Assembly: GCF_036379515.1 (NCBI RefSeq)
Contig: NZ_DASVGN010000011.1
Coordinates: 78,756 to 142,755, forward strand
Source of the DNA: Castellaniella sp036379515
GTDB lineage: Bacteria > Pseudomonadota > Gammaproteobacteria > Burkholderiales > Burkholderiaceae_B
Reading direction: 5' to 3'
DNA length: 64,000 nt
The notes beneath the pieces were generated by a model, which did not search any database, was not told the DNA's origin, and saw only the letters and a list, made by a program, of their open reading frames with translations. Shown here one piece after another: positions 41,400-50,336 of this stretch (positions are counted from its first letter, which is position 1; each line of letters starts with the position of its first letter). A program made the translations under genes and the position numbers.

Positions 41400-43583
41400 T
41401 CAAAGAATGGCGGCTTCAGCCGGAACGCCACGCGCATTCCAGGTGCGCAAGCCGACCCGCATGCGTTCCACATCCAGCCCCAGAGCCCAGGCCGCCGCAA
41501 GAGCGGCCAGGATGCAACCAGGCCCGCCGCTGCCCACGGTCTGAGCAAGTTCAGCCAGTTTCAGCACGGAAATTTCGACCCCGGCTTCGGACAGCACAAT
41601 GCTGTCGTCCTGCAAGGTGACGGCCCGACCACCCTGTTTCAGATGCGCCTGCAAAGCATCGCTCTGCGCATCCAGCCCGTAAGCGATGACGTCTCCGTCA
41701 GACAGGGGCGCCAGCCCCATGGTGAGCGGGTCATCCGCATTGAGCACGGACGTCCCGCCGGGCAGGACGACGTCCACCTGCGTGCGGAAAATACGAACCA
41801 GGTCTTCGGGGCTATCCATGTGGAATTCTGGCCAGGTGACGGCCCGATCAATCCCCGTCACCACACCGACCTGGCAGCGGTCGTACGCCAGGCCTTCTCC
41901 GAGAATGACGCGTCCACCGTTTTCGATGACGGCGTAATCCACGGCGCGATTGAGCAAGATGCGGCGTGCGGCATCCCAGTGAGCCGAGTCTTCCGTGGTC
42001 ACATGGTTGCGGCCAAACGTCAGACCCCGCGCGGAGGCCACGCCCACCATCTGGCCCGTCAGACGCAGCAAATGCGCGATGAGTTCGGACACGGCGGCGG
42101 TGCCCCGGCTGCCGCTCACGCCTACCACCGGGATACGGCCATCGCGCGGGACCGGGAACAGATAATCGATGATGGCCTGCCCCACAGGCCGGGGTTGACC
42201 TGCAGCAGGCTTGATGTGCATGAGCAGGCCCGGGCCGGCATTGACTTCAACGATGGCCCCGCCCTGCTCTTCCAGGGGGCGCGAGATGCTCTGCGCCACC
42301 AGATCGATGCCGGCAATGTCCAGGCCGACGATACGAGCCGCCAGCGCCACCTGCGAGGCCACATCGGGATGCACTTCATCGGTCACGTCGATGGACACGT
42401 TGCCATTGCGCTGGATGAGAACGGCACGCCCGCGTTCGGGTACCGATTCACTATCGAGTCCCTGGCGTTCGAGCTCCATGCGAGCGGCAGCATCCAGCCG
42501 CACTACATTGAGCGGATGATCTTCGTCGCGACCACGACGCGGGTCGGAATTGAGCTGGCTCTCGACCATTTGCGTAACCGTCGATTCACCGTCACCTACC
42601 ACCATGGCTGCGTCCCCCCGGGAGGCCGCCACCACGCGGCCACCTACCACCAGCAGGCGATGTTCATCGCCCTGGATGTAGCGCTCGACCATGACGTCGC
42701 TGCCTTCGTCCACGGCGACGGCATAGGCGGCCTCGATCTGCGCCTGGGTACTCAGGTTGGTGAAGACGCCCCGTCCGTGGTTGCCGTCCGAAGGTTTGAC
42801 GACGACCGGCAGGCCCAGGTCCTGCGCCACCTCCCAGGCCTCATCCACCCCATGAACGATTTGGCCCTCGGGAACCGGCACGCCGCAGGACTGCAGCAGC
42901 TGCCGGGTAAGGTCCTTGTCTCGTGAAATGTCTTCGGCGATGGCGCTCGTGCGGCTGGTTTCTGCGGTCCAGATCCGTTGCTGACGAGAACCGTAGCCTA
43001 ATTGCAACAGATTGGCATCGCTGAGGCGAATGAAGGGAATATCGCGGTCATCGGCCGCATCCACGATACAGGCCGTGCTGGGCCCCAGGCTGAGCGACTC
43101 CGCCAGGTCTTTCAGATCCTCGACCGTACCCGCCACGTCGAACGGCCGGTCTTCGATGGCCGCCATCACCAAGTCACGCGCCGCATACAGCGAGGCCCGG
43201 GTCAACGGCTCATGCCAGGCCCGTACGATGACTTTGTAGACCCCACGCAACGGCGTGCCGCGCGCACGGCCCAGGCCGCCGGGCATGCCGGCCAGACTCT
43301 GCAGTTCGAGCGTCACGTGTTCCAGAATGTGGGCAGGCCACGTACCCTCGCGCACCCGTGACAGGAAGCCACCACGCTCGCCGACACTGCAGCGATGCTC
43401 GATCAGCGTAGGGAGCCACGCACTGAGCCGTTCGTAGAAGCCGGGAATGACGTTGGAGGGGTAATCTTCAAGCCCGTGGATGTCCACCAAGGCTTCAATG
43501 ATGGGGCGATAGGCCCAGATGTTCGGCCCCCGCAAGTACACCATATTGAGAAACTCAATATTCTTGTCGTCCATGATGACCAT
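41400..43583 (-). CDS. Cyanophycin synthetase paralogue with degenerate Mur-type domain
   Basis: 727 residues. The N-terminal domain (MVYLRGPNIWAYRP) and ATP-grasp domain (about 215-475: PVVVKPSDGNHGRGVFTN, IVEVNAGPGLLMHIKP) are intact. The Mur-like P-loop that reads GTNGKTTT in CphA is GSRGTAAV here, with the Lys and Thr lost, and the protein stops where CphA's Mur C-terminal domain begins (compare VPGRFNVF in CphA). It should therefore add only one type of residue or join ready-made units, as CphA2 of cyanobacteria does with aspartyl-arginine dipeptides, or act with CphA. Tandem with cphA, 62 bp apart, and divergent from the ABC transporter gene. Confidence 0.9.
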   Translation of the reverse strand: MVIMDDKNIEFLNMVYLRGPNIWAYRPIIEALVDIHGLEDYPSNVIPGFYERLSAWLPTLIEHRCSVGERGGFLSRVREGTWPAHILEHVTLELQSLAGMPGGLGRARGTPLRGVYKVIVRAWHEPLTRASLYAARDLVMAAIEDRPFDVAGTVEDLKDLAESLSLGPSTACIVDAADDRDIPFIRLSDANLLQLGYGSRQQRIWTAETSRTSAIAEDISRDKDLTRQLLQSCGVPVPEGQIVHGVDEAWEVAQDLGLPVVVKPSDGNHGRGVFTNLSTQAQIEAAYAVAVDEGSDVMVERYIQGDEHRLLVVGGRVVAASRGDAAMVVGDGESTVTQMVESQLNSDPRRGRDEDHPLNVVRLDAAARMELERQGLDSESVPERGRAVLIQRNGNVSIDVTDEVHPDVASQVALAARIVGLDIAGIDLVAQSISRPLEEQGGAIVEVNAGPGLLMHIKPAAGQPRPVGQAIIDYLFPVPRDGRIPVVGVSGSRGTAAVSELIAHLLRLTGQMVGVASARGLTFGRNHVTTEDSAHWDAARRILLNRAVDYAVIENGGRVILGEGLAYDRCQVGVVTGIDRAVTWPEFHMDSPEDLVRIFRTQVDVVLPGGTSVLNADDPLTMGLAPLSDGDVIAYGLDAQSDALQAHLKQGGRAVTLQDDSIVLSEAGVEISVLKLAELAQTVGSGGPGCILAALAAAWALGLDVERMRVGLRTWNARGVPAEAAIL

Positions 43584-43758
43584 GCAATAGGGCTAGCAAA
43601 GATGCGGGAAGGCGCAATGCAACATAACGGCACACATATTAATTCGGGTTTTCCGGTTTTGGTTGCACCGCCCCGAAAAAGAGTTGAAAATTTGTGACGC
43701 TTTCACGACGCCCGCGCAGATTCGTCCTGTCCGCGCGTTCCGACCTCGCGATATCCAA

Positions 43759-46017
43759 ATGCCGCTCATGCAGGGCAACACTCCCGACAGTTCCACCGAA
43801 TTCATCGATCCCGCAAGCCTGCCCGAACCCTGGCGCAGTGCATTGCACACACAGCTGGCCGAGGGCGAAACCTTGGTCGGATGGCTGGCGCTCGACCTGG
43901 ATTCTCAACTGCGCTTCGTATCGGGGCTGGTGATCCTCACGACGCGACGCTGGCTTGCCAGCGGCCCCGACGCCCAAGAGTTCCGTTCCTGGCCCTTGCG
44001 CGCAGACATGGAATTGCGTCTGCAGGACCAGGCGGGAGTCGGCAGTATCGAGCTCGTGGACACACATTCGCGACTGACCCGCTGGCGCTATACGCTGAGC
44101 CACCACACGGAAGCGCTTCTGCTCGTCGCCGCATGGCAGACGCTGCAGCATCGAGCCCCCAAGCCTGTACCGGCCGAGATTGCGCAGAACGACAACGATC
44201 TGGGTGAACCTCCGGCTCGCGCATTGTTCCGACTCTGGCGCTTCGCCCGCCCATATCGTCTGAAACTGGCACTGGGCATGGGGCTGACCTTGCTTGCCAC
44301 GGCGGCCTCCATGGTGCCGCCCTACCTCACCATGCCGCTCATGGACGACGTGCTCATTCCGTTCCAGAACGGTGAGCCCATCCACTATCAGCTGGTCATG
44401 CAATACCTTGCCGGCCTGCTGGCCGCATCGCTGCTGGCGTGGCTGCTGGGCTGGTGGCGCAGCGCCATCCTGGCCTGGGTGAGCGAACGCATTGGCGCCG
44501 ACATGCGCACGGCGACCTTCCAGCACCTGCAGCAGCTTTCGCTGCAGTACTTCGGCGGCAAGCGCACAGGTGATCTGATCGCGCGTCTGGGCTCAGAGTC
44601 TGACCGCATTTGCCTGTTCCTGTCCCTGCATTTGCTCGACTTCGTCACCGACGTCCTGATGATCGTGATGACGACAGCCATCCTGCTGTCCATCAATCCT
44701 CTGCTCACGCTAGCCACGCTGGCACCTCTGCCCTTCATCGGCTGGATGATCCACTGGGTACGTGACCATCTGCGCCACGGCTTCGAAAAAGCCGACCGCA
44801 TCTGGTCCGAGATCACCAACGTGCTCGCCGATACCATCCCGGGCATTCGCGTCGTCAAGGCCTTTGCCCAGGAAAAACGTGAAGTCGCGCGCTTTCGCAA
44901 CGCCAATGACCGCAATCTGGCAGTCAACGACCGTGTGAACGCTTTGTGGTCACTCTTTGGGCCGACAGTCACCCTGCTCACCGAACTGGGTCTGCTGGTG
45001 GTCTGGGCCTTCGGAATCTGGCTGGTTTCCAAAGACGCGATCACAGTTGGGGTGCTCACGGCGTTTCTGGCTTACATCAGCCGCTTCTACACCCGGCTGG
45101 ATTCCATGAGTCGCATCGTGTCGGCTACTCAACAGGCCGCAGCCGGGGCCAAGCGCATTTTCGACATCCTGGACCATAGCTCCAACGTGCCCGAGCCCAC
45201 CGATCCGCAGCCGCTGGACCATGTGCTCGGTCACATCGAACTCAGCCACATCGGGTTCCGGTACGGTAACCGCAGCGTCATCCAGGACTTGAGTCTGGAC
45301 ATCGCACCCGGTGAAATGATCGGGCTGGTGGGTCACAGCGGCTCGGGCAAGAGCACGCTGGTCAATCTGATCTGCCGGTTCTACGACGTGTCGCAGGGTT
45401 CCATCCGCCTCGATGGCATCGATGTGCGGCGCTACCCCACCGCCGACTACCGGCGCCACATCGGGCTGGTATTGCAGGAACCATTCCTCTTCTACGGCAC
45501 GGTAGCCGAGAACATTGCCTACGGACGCCCCGACGCCACGGCAGCCGAGGTGATCGCTGCCGCGCGGGCCGCCAACGCACACGAATTCATTCTGCGCCTG
45601 CCCCACGGCTACGATTCTCTGGTGGGTGAGCGCGGTCAGGGTCTCTCGGGCGGCGAGCGCCAACGCATTTCGATCGCACGGGCACTGCTCATCGACCCAC
45701 CCATTCTGATCCTGGACGAGGCGACCTCATCGGTCGACACTGCCACCGAGAACGAGATTCAAAAGGCGCTGGACAACCTGGTGCGTGGTCGCACGACGAT
45801 CTCCATCGCCCACCGTCTGAGCACCTTGCGCGAGGCTGATCGGCTGGTCGTGATGGATCAGGGCCACATCGTCGAAATCGGCCGACACGACGAGCTTCTG
45901 GCGCGCGAAGGGGCTTATGCACGACTCTACCGCGCTCAGTTGCAAGGTCAGGAAGTCTCGGCCAGCAAACCGTCGTGGCGGTCCTCGACGAGTCATGGAT
46001 CGACCGATGCCCACTAA
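43759..46017 (+). CDS. Cyanophycin-locus ABC transporter (fused permease-ATPase)
   Basis: 752 residues from the ATG at 43759. The first 160 residues are soluble, with beta-rich segments (LVGWLALDLDSQLRFVSGLV, LILTTRRWL-like) recalling a bacterial PH-type domain. Then comes a type IV exporter permease of six helices (about 185-470), and an ATPase with Walker A GHSGSGKST, Q-loop LVLQEPFLF, signature LSGGERQRISIARALL, Walker B ILILDEATSS and H-loop IAHR. Genes like this recur beside cphA in beta-proteobacteria with the DUF1854 gene, but the cargo is unknown. It is divergent from the synthetases. Translation overlaps the next gene by 11 bp. Confidence 0.85.
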   Translation: MPLMQGNTPDSSTEFIDPASLPEPWRSALHTQLAEGETLVGWLALDLDSQLRFVSGLVILTTRRWLASGPDAQEFRSWPLRADMELRLQDQAGVGSIELVDTHSRLTRWRYTLSHHTEALLLVAAWQTLQHRAPKPVPAEIAQNDNDLGEPPARALFRLWRFARPYRLKLALGMGLTLLATAASMVPPYLTMPLMDDVLIPFQNGEPIHYQLVMQYLAGLLAASLLAWLLGWWRSAILAWVSERIGADMRTATFQHLQQLSLQYFGGKRTGDLIARLGSESDRICLFLSLHLLDFVTDVLMIVMTTAILLSINPLLTLATLAPLPFIGWMIHWVRDHLRHGFEKADRIWSEITNVLADTIPGIRVVKAFAQEKREVARFRNANDRNLAVNDRVNALWSLFGPTVTLLTELGLLVVWAFGIWLVSKDAITVGVLTAFLAYISRFYTRLDSMSRIVSATQQAAAGAKRIFDILDHSSNVPEPTDPQPLDHVLGHIELSHIGFRYGNRSVIQDLSLDIAPGEMIGLVGHSGSGKSTLVNLICRFYDVSQGSIRLDGIDVRRYPTADYRRHIGLVLQEPFLFYGTVAENIAYGRPDATAAEVIAAARAANAHEFILRLPHGYDSLVGERGQGLSGGERQRISIARALLIDPPILILDEATSSVDTATENEIQKALDNLVRGRTTISIAHRLSTLREADRLVVMDQGHIVEIGRHDELLAREGAYARLYRAQLQGQEVSASKPSWRSSTSHGSTDAH

Positions 46018-46486
46018 GACGCCCGCACTGGACTACACGCTCACACGGGACACTTTTGGCCGTCTGGTCCTCACCCGCCCAGGCGCCGAACCCCAGCCGG
46101 TACGCCCGGTACGCAGTTTCCCGATCAGTCACCGAGACGAGGGCCTGGCACTGCTGGGGCCACAAGGCCAGGAGCTGGCCTGGATCAACCGGCTCGAAGA
46201 ACTTCCCGAGGCCCCGCGCCGCCTGATCACGGAAGACCTCGCGCAGCGGGAATTCCACCCCAAAATCACACGCATCCGCTATGCCTCGAGCTGGACCACC
46301 CCCAGTCGCTGGGAAATCGACACCGACCGAGGCGAAACGCATCTGATTCTGAACGCCGAAGATGATATCCGGCGGCTGTCGCCCAACTCGTTACTGGTGG
46401 CCGGCGACAGCGGCGTGCACTTCATCATCACGGACATCACCACGCTGGACCGAGCCAGCCGGAAGATCCTGGACCACTTCCTGTAG
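46007..46486 (+). CDS. DUF1854 family protein of the cyanophycin locus
   Basis: 159 residues, soluble, with no signal peptide or catalytic motif that I recognise. Pattern: DYTLTRDTFGRLVLTRPG, FPISHRDEGLALLGPQGQEL, WINRLEELPEAPRRLITEDL, WEIDTDRGETHLILNAEDDI, ending ITDITTLDRASRKILDHFL. This is the DUF1854 family, found beside cphA and this ABC transporter in many Burkholderiales. The start overlaps the transporter's 3' end by 11 bp, which suggests the two act together; a regulator or partner of the exporter is one guess. A terminator follows. Confidence 0.85.
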   Translation: MPTKTPALDYTLTRDTFGRLVLTRPGAEPQPVRPVRSFPISHRDEGLALLGPQGQELAWINRLEELPEAPRRLITEDLAQREFHPKITRIRYASSWTTPSRWEIDTDRGETHLILNAEDDIRRLSPNSLLVAGDSGVHFIITDITTLDRASRKILDHFL

Positions 46487-46497
46487 CAGGCGATGGT

Positions 46498-46531
46498 GAT
46501 TTTCGAGGCTGCTTCGGCAGCCTTGAAAATC
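46498..46531. terminator. Bidirectional terminator between DUF1854 and Tgl-like genes
   Basis: A 15-bp stem with one G-T wobble (46498-46512 with 46517-46531) closed by a TTCG tetraloop. The outer arms GATTTTC and GAAAATC supply T-rich 3' ends in both directions. It begins 12 bp after the DUF1854 stop and overlaps the end of the convergent gene. Confidence 0.85.
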
Positions 46532-47651
46532 AGGCGGCCAGCGCGTGAGTCAGGCCGGGCAAGGTCAAGCCCAGCGTGCCGGGGCACAGACCGCGAACGG
46601 CCTCGCGCGAAGCATCAATACACCCACCCTGCGCATACACCCCTGCAGGGTCGCGCAAGCGCATCATGCGATCCAGGATCTGACGCACTTCTTCGGGATG
46701 ACGCAGCGATTCAGCAGCCCGCTCTTCGACGATGGATTCGTCCATCCAGATGCGCGCGCCATCATGGCACACCCCATGGCGCCAATGGTAGAGCTCCACA
46801 CATTTGTTGCGCAGCGTGTAGGGCGCGTTCGGCTTCCAGAAATTCACGAAGCGCCCGCCCCCAATGTAGAAAATCCAGGACCCCTCGAAACCTTCGATGT
46901 CGGCCGACACCGGATCGGGGTTGCGAAACCACAGGCGATCACCCGGCACGTAGTAGCCAAAGGGCAGCGGCACCTGCAGCGAGCCATATTCACGCAAAAA
47001 CACCGCCTGAAAGTCTTCGCCCACCAGCGCCTTGGTCTGCCACTGCCGTTGAAGCACCTGCAATGCCGCCGGATTGCACACCTGCAGCTCTTGCGCAATG
47101 GCCAACAACAGAACGTATTCTGTGGCCCGATAGCAAGAAAACGAATGGCGACGCCCCGCGACGTCGGGCCATAGCGTGAGTTCCAGCGAGGGAATCAGCT
47201 CGAACCCCGGCCGCAGGATGAACCCCGTGGGCTCGGTCCACGTCCAGCAATCCGGGCGTTCAGCGCCTTCAGTGTCAAAATCAACCACCGTGCGTCGCGC
47301 CGCCTGAACCACGCGACGACGCACCCGCACAGCGGATTGGAATTCTTCGACCGAGGGATACTCGAAGCGCAGCGGCGAGGCCAGCAGCGTGGTGAGAATT
47401 TCGGTATCGAGATCGTCCGGGTCGTGCTCGGCGTCCAGCCCCAGCGCCTGCGCAATGCCGGACGTATCACCGTCAGGCACCCAGGCCCGCGCCGCATCGG
47501 CCTTGAGCCTGTAGTCACGATACGCACCGTCATCGTCAGCGCCATCGGCCCGCGCGACCGCACTTGCCAGCCCGGCGTCGGCCAGCCATTGTTCCGGAGA
47601 TTGAAAATCGGCTCCTGCGCCCCGGATGCGCACGCCTGCTGTGAGAGTCAT
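46530..47651 (-). CDS. Bacillus Tgl-like protein-glutamine gamma-glutamyltransferase homologue
   Basis: 373 residues, cytoplasmic. Three blocks recall Bacillus subtilis Tgl (spore-coat transglutaminase): SPLRFEYPSVEEFQSAVRVR matching its TPVQFDYHSIAELMFELKLR; HSFSCYRATEYVLLLAIA with Cys173 at the position of Tgl's catalytic Cys116 (YAFECATAIVIIYYLALI); and GYYVPGDRLWFRNPDPVSAD followed by FYIGGGRFVNFW, matching Tgl's GDCLYFKNPEFDP region. About 90 extra N-terminal and 60 extra C-terminal residues are unassigned. If active it would form isopeptide bonds between Gln and Lys or amines. Its place beside cyanophycin genes suggests, but does not show, a link. The alignment is from memory. Confidence 0.65.
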   Translation of the reverse strand: MTLTAGVRIRGAGADFQSPEQWLADAGLASAVARADGADDDGAYRDYRLKADAARAWVPDGDTSGIAQALGLDAEHDPDDLDTEILTTLLASPLRFEYPSVEEFQSAVRVRRRVVQAARRTVVDFDTEGAERPDCWTWTEPTGFILRPGFELIPSLELTLWPDVAGRRHSFSCYRATEYVLLLAIAQELQVCNPAALQVLQRQWQTKALVGEDFQAVFLREYGSLQVPLPFGYYVPGDRLWFRNPDPVSADIEGFEGSWIFYIGGGRFVNFWKPNAPYTLRNKCVELYHWRHGVCHDGARIWMDESIVEERAAESLRHPEEVRQILDRMMRLRDPAGVYAQGGCIDASREAVRGLCPGTLGLTLPGLTHALAA

Positions 47652-47844
47652 GAGAATTTAGACAGACCGTTGAAAACGAACCCTGAGGCCCTGTGCAGAC
47701 AGCGCTAGTGAGATTTGCAAATTATAGGGCGGTCCGGGTCCACACGGAGGGCAAAGAAAAATTCTTACAACACGAAATCTGCAATATTTGGAAGGCTCAC
47801 AGACATGAACGACGCACACGCCAACATCCTGGCCCCGCGCGGCA
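47652..47844 (-). promoter_or_regulatory. Upstream region of the Tgl-like gene
   Basis: A 193-bp gap between the Tgl-like start and the 3' end of the LysR gene. On the minus strand CCTATAATTTG gives a perfect -10 TATAAT (47726-47721), about 70 bp before the start codon; no good -35 is visible. A 50-codon plus-strand frame from 47804 runs into the LysR gene and is rejected. Confidence 0.45.
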
Positions 47845-48777
47845 TCATCCTGATGCGGGCCCCGCCTGCTCCCGGCACACCTGCCGCACCAGGCTGCGCA
47901 GCCAACAATGAGCCGGGTCGGCCGCCAGGCGCGGATGCCACATTTGCGAGACCGTGATCGTCTGAGTCCGAAGAGGCAGTTCGAAGGACTGGATTGCGGG
48001 CGGCTGCCCGCCACCGGCCAAGGCTGCGCGCAGGTAAGAAGCGGGCAGTGTAGCGATCAAGTCGGAACTCCTGGCGACTGCCAAGGCAGTCGGAAACGCC
48101 GGGACGACACTCACCACCTTGCGCGTCAAGCCAATCTCAGCCAAGGCGTCGTCGACCAGGCCGTGAGCACGCCCATGCCGGGACGCGACGACATGGCCAA
48201 AGGCGACATAGTCGCGGGCGGTGACGGCGGGCGTGGCCAACAGCGGGTGGCCCGCGCGGACCACACCAACGAAGCGGTCGCGAAATAGCGCCTGTATGTG
48301 AACTTCCGGACCCATGTTTGCAACCACCCCGACTTCCAGATCCATGGTGCCTTCTCGCAGGTAGCGGGAATCCTTGTCGATGCGCGGCGCGAAGTACAGA
48401 CGAACACCCGGTGCCTGCGCGTCACTCGCTGCGATCAAGGCAGGCCCGAAGGCCTCAATGAAGCCCTCATTGGCCCGTATCGCAAAGGTCCTGTCCAGGC
48501 GTGACACATCCAGACCCGACAGGTGAGGTTTCAAGAGAGTCCTGGCTTCGAGAACCGTGTCACGGACGCGCTCACGGACGCCTTCGGCGTACGGGGTCAG
48601 CACCATATGACGCCCCGCACGCACCAGCAAGGGATCTCCGGTCACCTGGCGCAGGCGTGTCAAAGTACGACTCATTGCCGATGGACTCAGGCCGATGCGG
48701 CGAGCGGCCGCAGTGACGCCGCCTTCTGCCAGAAGCGCATCAAGTCCAATCAAAAGATTGAAGTCCAATTCTGTCAT
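47845..48777 (-). CDS. LysR-family transcriptional regulator
   Basis: 310 residues. N-terminal winged helix (MTELDFNLLIGLDALLAEGG, VTAAARRIGLSPSAMSRTLT, RLRQVTGDPLLVRAG), then a periplasmic-binding-protein-like effector domain (residues 90-300). The start MTELDFNLL is like the NodD/LeuO branch. It is divergent from the DHA2-type exporter gene with 141 bp between, so it probably controls that gene and itself. The inducer is unknown. Confidence 0.93.
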   Translation of the reverse strand: MTELDFNLLIGLDALLAEGGVTAAARRIGLSPSAMSRTLTRLRQVTGDPLLVRAGRHMVLTPYAEGVRERVRDTVLEARTLLKPHLSGLDVSRLDRTFAIRANEGFIEAFGPALIAASDAQAPGVRLYFAPRIDKDSRYLREGTMDLEVGVVANMGPEVHIQALFRDRFVGVVRAGHPLLATPAVTARDYVAFGHVVASRHGRAHGLVDDALAEIGLTRKVVSVVPAFPTALAVARSSDLIATLPASYLRAALAGGGQPPAIQSFELPLRTQTITVSQMWHPRLAADPAHCWLRSLVRQVCREQAGPASG

Positions 48778-48918
48778 GGTCTCTGCTCAGAAGGGAACAA
48801 GGTCCATCTGATATATGGCGTCTCGTGCAACTTATAGATGATACCTGTGCGCCTTCCGCCAGCATCCAGGCACCACTACATTGGCTGAATCAATTAGACG
48901 ATTTTAGTAGGTGATTGA

Positions 48919-50328
48919 ATGAGATTATTTGAAAATTTGCCTGGTGACGACGGGATGGAAGGCTCTCATCGAGCGGCTGCGATGATTGCGCTCATGACGG
49001 CGACCGCCATGGTGGTCTTTGACGGATCGATCATCAACATTGCTCTGCCAAGCATGGTCAGATCGCTGGGGACAACGCCCCAGGTTGCAGTCTGGTTCGC
49101 CAATGGATACCTTTTGTCCGTCGCGATGACGCTGGCAATCTTTGCGGCACTGGCGCGTCACTTGGGCTTTCGGCGCCTCTTCCTCACGGGGCTGGTGGTG
49201 TTTACCGGCGCCTCCCTGGCCTGCGCCCTCGCCCCCGATGCCACCACGCTGATCGCAGCTCGCGTGCTCCAAGGGCTAGGCGGCGCAGCCGTCGTCAGCA
49301 TTGGGCCGGCCCTGTTGCGCTCGGTGTTTCCGAGTCGTCTGCTGGGCAGCGTCCTGGGCCTGAACGCCTTGCTCATTGCCGCCAGCACGGCGATTGCTCC
49401 GGTATTAGGCGGGATGATGCTGGACGCCTGGGGCTGGCGTTGGATCTTCGGCCTGAATCTTTTCCTGGGCCTGGCGGCGACGACACTCGCCACCCGTTCG
49501 ATCCGCGATTTACAGCCTCGCACGCGGGGGCCGTTCGACGCGTGCGGCGGCGTGTTGTCCGCCATTGCCATCGGCGCTCTCGTCGTGGCGGCTGATCGCG
49601 TCGCACAACCAGGCGGCCGCTGGTACTTCGTGGCGGCTGTACTCGCAGGCGCGGGTTTCGTGCACCGTCTGTACACCGCTGAAAAGCCCTTGTTGCCGCC
49701 CGGCCTGTTCGCCTCGACCCGGTTTTCCATGGCCGCTCTGGCGTCCCTGGCCGCATTCGTCGGGCAAGGGATCGCCTTCGTAGCCCTGCCCTTTCTGTTC
49801 CAGAACGTTTACGGCTACAACGCCTTCGAAGTCGCTCTACTGTTTACGCCTTGGCCTATCGGTATCGTCCTGGTGGCGCCACACGCCGGTCGATACGCGG
49901 ATCGGCTTTCGCCTGCGCTGATTTCCACGCTTGGCCTCGTCATCCTGCTGGCGGCCCTGGCTTCGCTGGCCCTGCTGCCGTCTCTTCCCAGTGTCTGGGA
50001 CATCGGCCTGCGCTGCTTTTTCTGCGGCATCGGGTTCGGCTGCTTCCAGAGCCCCAACAACAGGGAAATGCTGTCGAACGTTGCACGAGAAGAAAGCGGC
50101 TACGCGTCGGGGGTCCTGGCGATCATGCGGACGCTCGGACAAAGCCTCGGCGTCGCAGCAATCGGCCTCTTGCTGGGAGCCGGACAAGCCGGTGCGCCAG
50201 CGATCTTGCAAGGGATGGTGCAACGGGGGCTGTGGGTCGCCACGGCGGCGACCGGCTTAGCCACGGTCTTCAGCCTGATCCGCCTGCGCGGCCGGCCCCG
50301 CCCCGACACATCCGGTTCCCCGGCATAA
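48919..50328 (+). CDS. MFS transporter, DHA2 family (14 TM)
   Basis: 469 residues with about 14 hydrophobic helices. Motif D1/A region: VVFDGSIINIALPSMVRSLG, the drug-exporter motif C RVLQGLGGAAVVSIGPALL and APVLGGMMLDAWGWRWIFGLN. This is the EmrB/QacA-type drug:proton antiporter group. There is no membrane-fusion partner gene (EmrA) next to it, so it would export only across the inner membrane. AGGTG lies 6 bp before the ATG at 48919. The divergent LysR gene is the likely regulator. It ends 8 bp from the convergent poxB. Confidence 0.92.
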   Translation: MRLFENLPGDDGMEGSHRAAAMIALMTATAMVVFDGSIINIALPSMVRSLGTTPQVAVWFANGYLLSVAMTLAIFAALARHLGFRRLFLTGLVVFTGASLACALAPDATTLIAARVLQGLGGAAVVSIGPALLRSVFPSRLLGSVLGLNALLIAASTAIAPVLGGMMLDAWGWRWIFGLNLFLGLAATTLATRSIRDLQPRTRGPFDACGGVLSAIAIGALVVAADRVAQPGGRWYFVAAVLAGAGFVHRLYTAEKPLLPPGLFASTRFSMAALASLAAFVGQGIAFVALPFLFQNVYGYNAFEVALLFTPWPIGIVLVAPHAGRYADRLSPALISTLGLVILLAALASLALLPSLPSVWDIGLRCFFCGIGFGCFQSPNNREMLSNVAREESGYASGVLAIMRTLGQSLGVAAIGLLLGAGQAGAPAILQGMVQRGLWVATAATGLATVFSLIRLRGRPRPDTSGSPA

Positions 50329-50336
50329 GCAACGCG

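Noticed and set aside
47804..47957. 50-codon plus-strand frame between Tgl-like and LysR genes
   Set aside because: Most of it is antisense to the LysR 3' end; Pro/Ala-rich with no known pattern.
48778..48918. LysR-type binding boxes (T-N11-A) between the LysR and MFS genes
   Set aside because: Several weak AT-rich half-matches exist, such as TATAGATGATA, but none is distinctive enough to call.
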